Shown: positions 26,886-35,837 of the stretch, piece after piece
Numbering within the stretch: position 1 is the first letter of the stretch
How the letters are laid out: the number at the start of each line of letters is the position of its first letter
Assembly (NCBI GenBank): GCA_965261725.1
Contig: CBDHDU010000051.1
Coordinates: forward strand, 71,693 to 135,692
Length of the DNA stretch: 64,000 bases
Direction: 5' to 3'
Source: CANDOC01 sp965261725
GTDB taxonomy: Bacteria; Pseudomonadota; Gammaproteobacteria; Pseudomonadales; Endozoicomonadaceae
Made by a program: the position numbers and the translations under genes
The notes under the pieces: generated by a model
Told to the model about the DNA's origin: nothing
Database searches by the model: none
Seen by the model: the letters and a program-made list of their open reading frames with translations, nothing else

Positions 26886-26922
26886 CGGCGAAGGAGGAAG
26901 GAAGAAAAAACCTCCTTCGCCG
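26886..26922 (-). terminator. Strong intercistronic stem-loop between arcB and arcC
   Basis: Perfect 12-bp arms CGGCGAAGGAGG / CCTCCTTCGCCG with a 13-nt loop, then ACTTTTATC on the minus strand. It could partly terminate transcription or protect the arcAB message, lowering arcC output relative to arcA and arcB. Confidence 0.65.
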
Positions 26923-26962
26923 TAAATCGACTCGTTGCTAATCGAACCAGCCGCTAACCGGA

Positions 26963-27964
26963 TTAGTCGCCCAGAGTGGCAACCATAACAGCCTTGATGG
27001 TGTGCATACGGTTTTCAGCTTCGTCGAAGACGATGGAAGCTTCAGATTCGAATACATCTTCAGTGACTTCCAGGCCCTTCATGCCGCACTTCTCAGCAAC
27101 TTCAGCACCGATGGTGGTGTCGTCGTTGTGGAATGCTGGCAGGCAGTGCATGAATTTGGTGTGAGGATTTCCGGTTTTAGCCATCACTTCAGCGTTAACC
27201 TGGTAAGGCTTCATCAGGCTTACGCGCTGATCCCATGCTTCTGCAGGCTCACCCATGGATACCCATACGTCGGTGTACAGGAAGTCACAGTCTTTTACTG
27301 CTTCGTCTACGTTTTCGGTCAGAGTGATCTTGGCGCCGGTTTTTTCAGCAATTTTCTGGCACTCTTCCACCAGCCATTCTTCAGGCTGGAATTCCTTTGG
27401 AGCAGCGATACGGAAGTCAACACCCATCTTAACCAGGCCAACCATCAGGGAGTTACCCATGTTGTTGCGGCCGTCGCCCAGGTAGCAGAATTTCATTTCG
27501 TGCAGCTGCTTGCCACGACCGTGCTCAACCATGGTCAGCATGTCAGCCAGAATCTGGGTTGGGTGCCAGTCGTCAGTCAGACCGTTCCAAACCGGCACGC
27601 CGGAGAATTCAGCCAGTTCCTCAACGTGAACCTGCTTGGAACCACGGAATTCGATACCATCATACATACGACCCAGAACACGAGCGGTATCTTTTACAGT
27701 TTCTTTCTTGCCCATCTGGGAGCCGCCGGAGATGTAAGTTACCTGAGCGCCCTGGTCAAAGGCAGCAACTTCAAATGCACAGCGGGTACGGGTAGAGGCT
27801 TTTTCAAAAATCAGCGCAACATTTTTACCTTTCAGGCGCTGCTGCTCATTTCCAGCATACTTGGCACGTTTCAGATCACGGGACAGGTCCAGCATATACT
27901 GGATTTCCTGGGTAGTGAAGTCCAACAGACGCAGAAAGCTACGGTTGCGCAGGTTAAATGCCAT
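26963..27964 (-). CDS. arcB: Ornithine carbamoyltransferase (catabolic)
   Basis: 333 residues. Converts citrulline plus phosphate to ornithine and carbamoyl phosphate in the deiminase pathway. Carbamoyl-phosphate motif STRTRCAFE, then HPTQILADMLTM, a Asp-rich DVWVSMGEP substrate loop, and the catalytic HCLPAFH. The length of 333 and its place between arcA and arcC favour the catabolic isozyme over biosynthetic ArgF, though sequence alone does not separate them absolutely. Confidence 0.95.
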   Translation of the reverse strand: MAFNLRNRSFLRLLDFTTQEIQYMLDLSRDLKRAKYAGNEQQRLKGKNVALIFEKASTRTRCAFEVAAFDQGAQVTYISGGSQMGKKETVKDTARVLGRMYDGIEFRGSKQVHVEELAEFSGVPVWNGLTDDWHPTQILADMLTMVEHGRGKQLHEMKFCYLGDGRNNMGNSLMVGLVKMGVDFRIAAPKEFQPEEWLVEECQKIAEKTGAKITLTENVDEAVKDCDFLYTDVWVSMGEPAEAWDQRVSLMKPYQVNAEVMAKTGNPHTKFMHCLPAFHNDDTTIGAEVAEKCGMKGLEVTEDVFESEASIVFDEAENRMHTIKAVMVATLGD

Positions 27965-28034
27965 GTTCGTTAATTCCTTGTTTCTTCCAATTGCGCTTGC
28001 TTATCGCAAGATAAAAATCAGTTTTTTAAACATC

Positions 28035-28063
28035 GGGTAAATGCGCTGGGGCAGCATTTACCC
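28035..28063 (-). terminator. Intercistronic stem-loop between arcA and arcB
   Basis: Perfect 10-bp arms GGGTAAATGC / GCATTTACCC with a 9-nt loop 16 bp after the arcA stop. As with the arcB-arcC hairpin, it may set stoichiometry by partial termination or by blocking 3' decay. Confidence 0.6.
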
Positions 28064-28078
28064 TTTCAAGATTCTTTA

Positions 28079-29302
28079 TCAGATATCGTCACGCTGCATC
28101 GGGCAGCTCATGCAGCGAGCACCACCGCGACCACGACCCAGGTCTTCGCCCGGAATAGTCAGTACTTCGATACCAGCCTTCTGCATGTTTTCGATAGTGT
28201 GAACATTACGCTCGTAAGTCACAACAGTACCTGGCTTAACGGCCAGTACGTTGTTGGCATCGTTCCACTGTTCACGTTCTGCTTCGAATACATCACCACC
28301 GGTTGGGATCATGCGCAGGGAATCCAAATCCAGTGCACGGGCAATAGAGTTGGTGAAGCCGTCTTTAACCTGAGTGAAGACGATGTCTTCCTTGTCGCCC
28401 GGCGTCAGCTCCCAGCAGTTATTACCCTTCATGATGTCCGGGTAGTAGGTGAAGCAGTCAACATCCATATGAGTGAAGACGGTGTCGAGGTGCATGCAGC
28501 TACGTGCCTTTGGCAGTTCCAGTGCAATAATCTTTTTCGCCTGACCCGTCTTGAACAGTGCGCGTGCCAGGTTTTCAACACACTGAGCAGTCGTACGCTC
28601 AGACATACCGATCAGTACCGCACCCTTACCAATAACCAGAACATCGCCACCTTCGATAGTTGCGTGATCGTAGTTACGGTCAGAGTCACCGTAGTAAGTG
28701 TGGAAGTCAGCGTTTTTGAACATCGGGTGGAACTTGTAGATCGCACGCAGATGCACAGTTTCACGCTTACGGGCAGGCTTGGCCATCGGGTTTACAGATA
28801 CGCCGCCGTATACCCAGCAGGAAGTGTCACGGGTAAACAGGTGGTTAGGGATCGGATCCAGAATGAAGTCGGTTTCAGACATCATACCCAGTGTCGGGCT
28901 ACCGCAGGCAGAACCCAGTTCGTTCACTGTCAGGCCGCCGATCAGGTGAGAAGCCATGTCAACATTGCTCAGGCTTTCAAAGTAGGCACGCACTTCACGT
29001 GCCAGTGCATCACCGTAACGGTTTTCATTAACCTGACGATCCAGCACCCAGGCTTTGGCTTCCGGGTTAGCCAGTGTTTCAGCCAACACATCATGCAGCA
29101 GGAAAACTTCTACACCCTGGTCACGCAGCACCTGCTGGAATGCATCATGCTCAGCACCCGCCTGCTCAATACGCAGCACATCATCAAACAACAGGTCTTC
29201 GCAGTTGGTTGGGGTCAGACGACGCAGGGACAGTTCCGGGCGATGCAGCAGTACTTTACGCAGCTGGCCGACTTCAGATCCGACATAGAAGTTATTGTTC
29301 AT
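28079..29302 (-). CDS. arcA: Arginine deiminase
   Basis: 407 residues. Hydrolyses arginine to citrulline and ammonia. Guanidino-modifying enzyme motifs: FTRDTSCWVYGGVSVNPM, IEGGDVLVIG, the catalytic His/Asp in HLDTVFTHMD, and the nucleophile Cys in GRGGARCMSCP near the C-terminus. First gene of arcABC, transcribed leftward. Only 82 bp separate its start from ISL3 copy D. The probable FNR/ANR promoter site is now at 31965, about 2.6 kb away, so expression may depend on read-out from the element or a residual promoter. Confidence 0.97.
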   Translation of the reverse strand: MNNNFYVGSEVGQLRKVLLHRPELSLRRLTPTNCEDLLFDDVLRIEQAGAEHDAFQQVLRDQGVEVFLLHDVLAETLANPEAKAWVLDRQVNENRYGDALAREVRAYFESLSNVDMASHLIGGLTVNELGSACGSPTLGMMSETDFILDPIPNHLFTRDTSCWVYGGVSVNPMAKPARKRETVHLRAIYKFHPMFKNADFHTYYGDSDRNYDHATIEGGDVLVIGKGAVLIGMSERTTAQCVENLARALFKTGQAKKIIALELPKARSCMHLDTVFTHMDVDCFTYYPDIMKGNNCWELTPGDKEDIVFTQVKDGFTNSIARALDLDSLRMIPTGGDVFEAEREQWNDANNVLAVKPGTVVTYERNVHTIENMQKAGIEVLTIPGEDLGRGRGGARCMSCPMQRDDI

Positions 29303-29390
29303 TTCGTTTGGCAGTCCTGTGTGATGCGCTTATTTGTCTGTTTTGTCAGCTATATTGCCATGAGTCGTAAGTATCTATTTTTATGCCTCG

Positions 29391-31434
29391 TCAGCAAAAT
29401 CTGTGGGTAGTTTCTGGTTCAGGCAGCTTGCCAAGCGCATGATATAAAGCAATTTCTGCACATTTATAGGTTCTGAATCCATACGATTTTCTCGTAGTGA
29501 GTTTTATCTTGGTATTCAGCCCCTCAACAATTCCGCTGGAAAATGCCTTTTTTGCCCTGAACCAGTTCAGGATAAGCGGCTTATGTCGCCGAACAGTTTT
29601 AGCCACTTTCTTCATTGGCTCTATCTTTGATCGCATGACTCTTGTGCACCACCGATCCAGATACTTTCCTGCCCAGTGTGGTGAAATGGGTGAGTAGACC
29701 GGCGGAACTTCCCCGCCAGCCCCTCTTAGAACGGTACGTGAACCTCTCGATTCATACCGCTCCCATCAGGTAAACGCCTATCACAATTCTGAGACATTTT
29801 CTGACCTGTACTTTTTCCAGCCAGTGACAAACAGATTTGCCTCCATGTGACAACCGCCCTGCCCATTGAGCAATGTCATCCTGTCCCTCCGGTTGCTGAC
29901 TACGTCCCTTTATAGGCATCCAGACAAGATCCTTTGGGACAGTTGCATTCCACAACGAGCCACCTAACGCAGCCCCTTCGCTCCCCCCCTATTACAGGAG
30001 CTTCAACACTACTACGAGCTACTCCGCCCCTGTGCGCAGTATCGGTACTCAGTCTCTTGTGGTGGTCGCCACTTGAGAGTCTCCCTTAACACCTGCACGA
30101 CAGGTTCCCGCAGTTCCATGAAAGAGCCCAGTACAGAGTCATGCCTTCTCAACGCCGGACACCGCCTGCACAGCATTCGAAATTCACTTGCAGACTTATC
30201 CCTGAGGAGGACTAAGCCTCAGGTTTTGATGCCGAAAAAGTTCCTTACGACGCTTCAACAAAGATTCGGGTTTACTCATCTCTCTGTACCATACCTGACG
30301 AATTTACTTTCGCCTTTTCCTCAACGCTCACTACCACCGCTCTTAACGACAGCAGCTTGAGGTGGTTTGAAACCTGCTTTCGACAGCCGATTTCGGCGGG
30401 TCTACCGCCATCTCTTCCATAGCTTCCACATCTTCAGAAAGTAATCCTTTTACTTCCCTTGTATGTGCTACGGCACACTAGTCCCAGAAAACCTGGAACT
30501 CTTCTCTGAGCAGGTAACCCCTGACACTTTTCAGGTTGTACTGGAGCACTGTGTTTAGCTTGATCTCTTCTTTCTCGGTCAGGTTCTCTTTTCTCTTGAG
30601 TAGGCACCAGCGAGTTTTTTTCAGAACAGGTTCATATCCGGCTGCCTGAAGCTGTTTGTGCTCTGAGGCTCTGACTTCATCAATGGCCTTGTTCAGCATG
30701 GCAACAATATGGAAACGATCCAGAATATGCAGCGCCTGGCTGGCATACTCCGCAATCGCTTTCACGTAGGGCTGCCACATGTCAGAGCAGACATACTTCA
30801 ACTGCTGGCTTCTCTGTGCACCAAAGAATGAGAAGAAACTGCGAATGGTGGCTTCGGTTCGCTCCTGTCCAACCCACAACAGTCGTGTGTTGTCACGGTC
30901 GATCTGGTAAACCACAGTCAGGTATTTATGGCCTGTTTGATACGCCACCTCATCCACACCAATGGCCTTGATATTGTCGAGAGGGCGATGTGCTTTGCCC
31001 CATTCAACCACATACTCAACAGCATGAAAGACCTTCTCCCATGAGGTATTGAAAATGCAGGCCACCTCTTTCCACGAGAGCTTTCGGGCCCAGTTTGCCA
31101 AAAACTGCATGTAGACTTTGGTAAGTTCTTTCTTGCCATCCGCCCATGGAACCTGTTCAACCTTTACGCCACATGTCTTGCATTCAACCCGACGCATTCT
31201 GTAGAGCAGAAAAACCCTGATGCCCCAGAGGGGAACGAATTCGAAGCGACGCTCAGCAAGGCGGTCATAGCCCGGAGCAGCTTTTTTGCATCCTGAGCAG
31301 ATAGCATGACTGTTCTTCCGTGGAGCCACAGTCACATTGAATACTTCAGAGCCCTGGTAGAAGCCGAGTTTTACATCCTGATAAACAAAAGACTTGAGTT
31401 TATGAACTTTATTGAGGATAGTTTTTATCAGCAT
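29391..31434 (-). CDS. ISL3 transposase, copy D, split by a group II intron
   Basis: 5' exon 31434-30479 and 3' exon 29688-29391. Joining them converts GAC-TA plus C-ATT into the Asp-Tyr-Ile of VFWDYISPHWAGKYLD and gives a continuous 417-residue transposase with ATG start (MLIKTILNKVHKL), zinc-finger Cys pairs (CSGCKK, CKTCG), DDE segments (GVDEVAYQ, SDMWQPYVKAI, GIVEGLNTKIK) and the natural C-terminus PEPETTHRFC. Unspliced, the product stops a few codons after VFWD. It is the only copy of this transposase in the window that could be functional. Confidence 0.85.
29689..30478 (-). ncRNA. Group II intron, ORF-less, uninterrupted copy
   Basis: 790 nt, 5' GTGTGCC to 3' CTACTCACC on the minus strand, sitting after GGGACTA and before CATTTCACC. 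Domain V (about 29728-29762) has the AGC start, paired GGTATG / CGTACC with GAATC-GAGA-GGTTC at the tip; a GGCGGGG / CCGCC domain VI-type helix follows. Nearly identical to the intron in ISL3 copy C. The 67- and 95-codon frames inside it lack reverse-transcriptase motifs. Confidence 0.87.
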
Positions 31435-31696
31435 CAGCGCGCTTCTTGTTCTTTTTTGTCTGCAAACAAAAAAATTACCAGAAGTCAGCCGCTGGTGCTT
31501 CTACCCTCAAAATTCGTTTCTGTTTACCCACAGATATGCCTGAAGAGCCATTTTTATATTTAATTACCTGCGGTAATCAATACATATTAATCAACGTACA
31601 CGTCAGATTAATAAAAAATATTACCTCAACTAACAACAAGCGATAACAAGACACTATGCAGCTGAATCAATTTCACTATTTGAGGAAACAGCGATT

Positions 31697-31717
31697 CTTG
31701 ATTAATTCGTAATCAAG
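31697..31717. promoter_or_regulatory. Palindrome CTTGATTA-5 nt-TAATCAAG
   Basis: Perfect 8-bp arms in the arc control region. It includes TTGAT/ATCAA halves, but with more spacing than an FNR box (TTGAT-n4-ATCAA), so a different regulator, or ArgR given its AT-rich palindromic boxes, is possible. Confidence 0.4.
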
Positions 31718-31964
31718 CGTTTACCTGTTTCGCTCTCTGAATAACGTGGTTGCAAGGCTGTGTTGCCGGCAATAGTTGGCGTACTAACGCACCAATCACA
31801 GGTTGTCCGATGGGACTTATGATTAGCAGAAGTTACAAAAATTATGTAATGCCCACGAGTCATAGGCTTATCCAGAAATGCAGGAAATATAGGGGTTGTA
31901 GCCCTTCAACTATCGCCGACAACACAGCCTGGTTGCAAATTATCACCACACCCACACCTCAATA

Positions 31965-31978
31965 TTGACCCAAATCAA
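31965..31978. promoter_or_regulatory. FNR/ANR-type box, arc side
   Basis: TTGACCCAAATCAA fits TTGA(T/C)-n4-ATCAA. FNR/ANR activation of arc operons under low oxygen is well established in pseudomonads. An identical 14-mer lies at 33863. Confidence 0.65.
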
Positions 31979-32090
31979 ACCACGAACCGAAATAAAACCC
32001 CGCTTTTAGCGCTTATAAAGCGTAATTAACCGGAAAGAGCGCATTCATTTACATAATTCATATTAACTTCCCTCATCAAACCTATTAATT

Positions 32091-33820
32091 AGTGCCTGTC
32101 CGAAAACCCTCAAACCTTGAAAATAGCAGCCTGCAACCAAATATAACTATTGAAGATTTTCCAAAACAGGCTGTTTTTCAAATTTATGCGCCAGACCATC
32201 AATCCACAAATGCAGCTGGGTGAAGTCGATATCTCATCCGTCCAGTTTAACCCCAAGTCCAGAGACGATATCCCTCGTATCCTGCGAGCATTGCAGCACA
32301 TTTACACAACGCCAGAGCTGAGACAGCAGGTCTTTCAGGTACTCGACTCCATGATTCTATCTGACCAAAACAACGGTCGCCCCGGGATGGAACTCTGGAG
32401 AATACTCGTGTTTGGCACCCTCCGCCTGGTGATCAATTGCGATTATGACCGTTTGCAGGAACTGGCCAATGAACACGGCACTTTGCGTCAGATGCTCGGA
32501 CATGGCCCTTATTGCACGCACACCTACCATATACAGACGTTGCAGGATAATATCAGCCTGTTTACCCCGCAGGTGCTGGATCAGATCAATCAGGTTGTCG
32601 TTGCGGCAGGGCACTCGCTGGTAAAAAAAAAGAGCGAACCGTTACATGGCCGTGCCGATTCGTTTGTCGTAAAAACCAATGTCCATTTCCCCACCGACAT
32701 TAACTTGCTGAGCGATGCTTGTCGTAAAATCATTGAGTTTGCTTCGGCTTCAGCTCATGAGCACAAACTCCCCGGCTGGCGACAGCATCGCTACCTGCAG
32801 CGGCAGCATAAGAAGCTTTACCATACAGTGCGTAACCTGAAGCACTCTACGTCAGCTGACGAGTTACAAAAAAGCAAACGACAGCATGACATTGAAATGG
32901 CGCATATTGAGTACCTGAAGCTCAGCCTGAAAATCATTCGGATGGCCGATGTAACGTACTCCGTGCTGACAAAGCATCAACCTGATGAACCACGCCTTGA
33001 AGCGCTCAGCTACTATCTGCTGCATGCCAAACATCAGGTTAGTCTGATTCATCGGCGGGTCATTGAGCATGAAACCATACCGCATGCAGAGAAAATCTTT
33101 TCGCTGTTTGAACCTCATACCGAGTGGGTCAGCAAAGGCAAGGCGGGCGTACCGGTTGAACTGGGCTTGCGTGTTTGTGTGTTGCAGGATCAGTTCGGCT
33201 TTACGCTTCACCACCAGGTCATGGAAAAGCAAACGGACGACCAGGTAACGGTTCCTATGGCCAAGGGAGCCAAAGAGCGCTTTCCAGTCTTGAGTCAAGT
33301 CAGCTACGACAAGGGGTTCTGGAGTCCGGATAATCTTGTAAAACTGGAAAACTTGCTGGACAGGGCTGTACTACCTAAAAAAGGAAAGATGTCGTTAGAG
33401 GACAAAAAACGGGAATCACACCTGGCGTTTGTCCGTGCAAAACGACAGCACTCTGCTGTTGAGTCGGATATTAATGCTCTGGAAGCCCATGGTCTGGATA
33501 AATGTCCGGATAAAGGGCTGGATGCCTTCAAGCGTTATGTTTCGCTGGCTGTTGTGGCAAATAACCTGCAGCGTCTGGGCAAAGTGCTGTTGGAAAGGGA
33601 TCGGCAATAGTCGCCTGTTGATGGTTTGGTAATCCGGTGTTCGTTCAGATCATGCATGTCGTGAGGCTTACTGACATCTACGGAGTGAAGGTTTTGAACA
33701 TTTTTTGAACAATTGTGACTGAAAACCGCTGCATTGATTGAACAGCAAACTCAAATGATCCACCTAACAGTGACTCATTAACACAGGCAGCTATAGTTCA
33801 TGCGTTTTCTGACAGGCACT
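32091..33820 (+). mobile_element. ISNCY-like element, copy 2
   Basis: 1730 bp, same ends as copy 1 (AGTGCCTGTC-GAAAAC), with palindromic 4-bp TSD AATT at 32087-32090 and 33821-33824. Inserted between the two FNR-type boxes of the arc region. Confidence 0.9.
32150..33610 (+). CDS. ISNCY/IS1182-like transposase, copy 2
   Basis: 486 residues, identical in sequence to the 22700-24160 product, with the same acidic motif order (ADSFVVKTNVHF, SYDKGFWSPDN, SDINALEAHGLD). Intact. The 210 bp after the stop to the element end are non-coding and rich in short inverted repeats. Confidence 0.8.
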   Translation: MKIFQNRLFFKFMRQTINPQMQLGEVDISSVQFNPKSRDDIPRILRALQHIYTTPELRQQVFQVLDSMILSDQNNGRPGMELWRILVFGTLRLVINCDYDRLQELANEHGTLRQMLGHGPYCTHTYHIQTLQDNISLFTPQVLDQINQVVVAAGHSLVKKKSEPLHGRADSFVVKTNVHFPTDINLLSDACRKIIEFASASAHEHKLPGWRQHRYLQRQHKKLYHTVRNLKHSTSADELQKSKRQHDIEMAHIEYLKLSLKIIRMADVTYSVLTKHQPDEPRLEALSYYLLHAKHQVSLIHRRVIEHETIPHAEKIFSLFEPHTEWVSKGKAGVPVELGLRVCVLQDQFGFTLHHQVMEKQTDDQVTVPMAKGAKERFPVLSQVSYDKGFWSPDNLVKLENLLDRAVLPKKGKMSLEDKKRESHLAFVRAKRQHSAVESDINALEAHGLDKCPDKGLDAFKRYVSLAVVANNLQRLGKVLLERDRQ

Positions 33821-33862
33821 AATTAATACGTATTTATGCAGTACTTAACCGAGATCATTATC

Positions 33863-33876
33863 TTGACCCAAATCAA
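33863..33876. promoter_or_regulatory. FNR/ANR-type box, yfcC side
   Basis: TTGACCCAAATCAA, identical to the 31965 site. It probably served the rightward yfcC transporter transcript, giving coordinated anaerobic control of enzyme and transporter genes. Confidence 0.6.
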
Positions 33877-34053
33877 CTAAAACAAGCGCCTGATACCCGA
33901 AACTTGCTCCGCATCTGGAAGTGACTTCCCTCCTGAACGTATGAACACACAGGCTCTCCCTGCGTGCGCCCCCCCCTCGTACAGGTCACAGACACATCCT
34001 GACAATTCGATAACGATGAAAATCAGAGAGCTGGAGTGAATATGAGTTCAATG

Positions 34054-35837
34054 GTAATTACTCAATAAGTGCTGGATAAGGAACAACTCGGTTCAATCGG
34101 CTATCTTCTTCTTATGACTTTTTTTGCTCATGATGAACAGCAACTGGCTCTACCTGAGAAGCTACTGGAATTTATCACCCAACAGCAGGAGCAGATTGCC
34201 CAGCAGCAGGAGCAGATTGCCCAGCAGCAGGAACAGATTGTTCAGTTGCAAAGGCAGGTTGAAGTGCTTGAGGCTGAAATTCGTCGTTTGAAAAAACTGC
34301 CAGCAAAACCGGACATCCAGCCCAACACCGCGCCTCATGATGATGCTGCCGAGAGCTCTGAAGGCAATGAGCAGTCAGCAGTTGAGGACAACGATACGGC
34401 TGAACCTGATGCTACGTTAACGCGTCAGGTCAACAAGCCCGATGAGAAAACCCGGAAACAACGCAAACAACCCTCAAAACCGGCACCTGAAAAGTCAGTC
34501 ACTATTGAAGTCACAGGGGTTCCACCCGGATCCACCTGGAATGGATACACACCCTTTCATGTACAGGAACTGACAATCAATACGTCCAGTATCGAGTATC
34601 AGCTGGAACAATGGATAACCCCCGACAGGAAAACCATTACCGCTAAACCGCCAGTCGATCTCCATGGGCATCATTATGGACCCGTACTGCAAGCTTATGT
34701 CCTGTACCAACACCATGGTTGCTCTGTTACCCAACCTGAGTTGCTGGACTGGCTATGGGACATTGGGATTTCTATTTCAGCAGGAGAACTGAGTCTGCTC
34801 CTGACCCAGGAGCATAATCAATTCCATGCTGAGAAGGATGAGCTGCTGATTACCGGTATTCGTTGTTCTGGCTATATTCAGACAGACGACACGGGTACAA
34901 GGCACAAGGGGCAGAATGGTTATTGCACCATTATCAACAACGAGTCCTTTGCCTGGTTCGCCAGCACAGGCAGTAAAAGCCGGGAAAATTTTGTGAGTTT
35001 GCTGCATCGCCCATGGCGAACCTACACATTAACAGAAGAAGCCCTGGATTATCTGGAAGAACATCATTATCCCCAAAAATGGCTTAGGATCCTCAAACCG
35101 TACAACGGAGTAACGTTCCTGAACCGTCAAGCCTGGGAAGCCTTCATGAACGACCAGGGTTTAACAGGGAAAAAACGTCGCCAGCAAGCCAGTGAAGCCC
35201 TGATTTATGGCAGCCTGATACAGCATGGAGCAGGGCACCTGACCACCTTCAGCGATGGCGCACGACAGTTTGACGTATTCAAACACAGCCAGTGCTGGAT
35301 TCATGCAGAGCGAGGGCTGGCAAAAGTCCACCCGGTCAACGACCAGCAAGCTATGGCTCAGAAATGGTGCCGGACATGGTTCTGGGCGATTTACGATGAC
35401 CTGAAAGCCTTCAAGGCTGAGCCCGATGCCGAGAAAGCACTGAAGGTATGGTTGGGCTTTCATATGCTTGTCCAGACCCGAACATGCTGTGAACCACTGC
35501 AGGAAGCCCTGTCAGGTCTGGCACTGATCAAAGAAGAGCTGTTGCTTGTACTGAAAGACCCGAACTTGCCATTGCATAACAACCTGAGCGAAAGCCAGAT
35601 ACGGGAATACGCCAAGCGACGAAAAATCAGTGGTGGTACGCGAAGCGATGCAGGGCGGCAATGTCGCGACACCTTTGCCAGCCTGAAGAAAACGTGTCGC
35701 CTGTATGGTCTCTCGTTTTGGGATTATCTGACAGACAGATTAACAGGCAGCGGGTTGTTTCCGAGGCTGGCAAGCTTGATTGAAAAAACGGCACGTACTT
35801 TGCCTTGCGGGCTTTGCAGCAGTTTTTGAGTAATTAC
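34054..35837 (+). mobile_element. IS66-family element, type b, copy 1 (intact)
   Basis: 1784 bp, TIRs starting GTAATTACTCAA, 8-bp TSD GTTCAATG at 34046-34053 and 35838-35845. One transposase gene. Confidence 0.93.
34069..35829 (+). CDS. IS66-family transposase, type b, copy 1
   Basis: 586 residues from a GTG start. An N-terminal coiled coil contains three tandem QQQEQIA heptads. A low-complexity acidic/basic linker follows to about residue 145. The DDE core has DDTGTRHKGQNGY, a long insertion region, and the IS66 C-terminal NNLSESQIREYAKRRKISGG. Full length. Copy 2 (39486-41266) carries four heptads and a frameshift. Confidence 0.93.
   Translation: MLDKEQLGSIGYLLLMTFFAHDEQQLALPEKLLEFITQQQEQIAQQQEQIAQQQEQIVQLQRQVEVLEAEIRRLKKLPAKPDIQPNTAPHDDAAESSEGNEQSAVEDNDTAEPDATLTRQVNKPDEKTRKQRKQPSKPAPEKSVTIEVTGVPPGSTWNGYTPFHVQELTINTSSIEYQLEQWITPDRKTITAKPPVDLHGHHYGPVLQAYVLYQHHGCSVTQPELLDWLWDIGISISAGELSLLLTQEHNQFHAEKDELLITGIRCSGYIQTDDTGTRHKGQNGYCTIINNESFAWFASTGSKSRENFVSLLHRPWRTYTLTEEALDYLEEHHYPQKWLRILKPYNGVTFLNRQAWEAFMNDQGLTGKKRRQQASEALIYGSLIQHGAGHLTTFSDGARQFDVFKHSQCWIHAERGLAKVHPVNDQQAMAQKWCRTWFWAIYDDLKAFKAEPDAEKALKVWLGFHMLVQTRTCCEPLQEALSGLALIKEELLLVLKDPNLPLHNNLSESQIREYAKRRKISGGTRSDAGRQCRDTFASLKKTCRLYGLSFWDYLTDRLTGSGLFPRLASLIEKTARTLPCGLCSSF

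Larger units (their letters stand above)
29385..31549 (-). mobile_element. ISL3-family element, copy D, carrying a group II intron
   Basis: 2165 bp with the ISL3 ends (GCCTCGTCAG... and ...CTGAAGAGCC) and the 8-bp TSD ATTTTTAT at 29377-29384 and 31550-31557. Subtracting the 790-bp intron gives 1375 bp, exactly the simple-copy length. It sits in the arcA upstream region. Confidence 0.95.
31558..32086. other. Remnant of the arcA-yfcC divergent control region
   Basis: 529 bp without a credible gene. The 72-codon frame at 31750 has no family features. It holds a CTTGATTA palindrome (31697) and an FNR/ANR-type box (31965). Together with 33825-34045 it formed one intergenic region before the elements arrived. 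Confidence 0.6.

Noticed and set aside
27002..27973. 323-codon plus-strand frame opposite arcB (and the 403-codon frame opposite arcA)
   Set aside because: Antisense shadows of well-identified enzymes with strong codon bias; no independent motifs or ribosome-binding sites.
29752..29955. 67-codon minus-strand frame inside the group II intron as a maturase remnant
   Set aside because: It overlaps the domain IV-V RNA region and has none of the reverse-transcriptase or maturase motifs (no YADD-like box).
31750..31968. 72-codon frame in the arc control region
   Set aside because: No family-like composition, no ribosome-binding site, and it overlaps regulatory-looking DNA including the FNR-type box.
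34180..34250. Short tandem repeats in the IS66 type-b gene as a possible CRISPR or VNTR locus
   Set aside because: They are in-frame 21-bp heptad repeats coding for a coiled coil, with no spacers.
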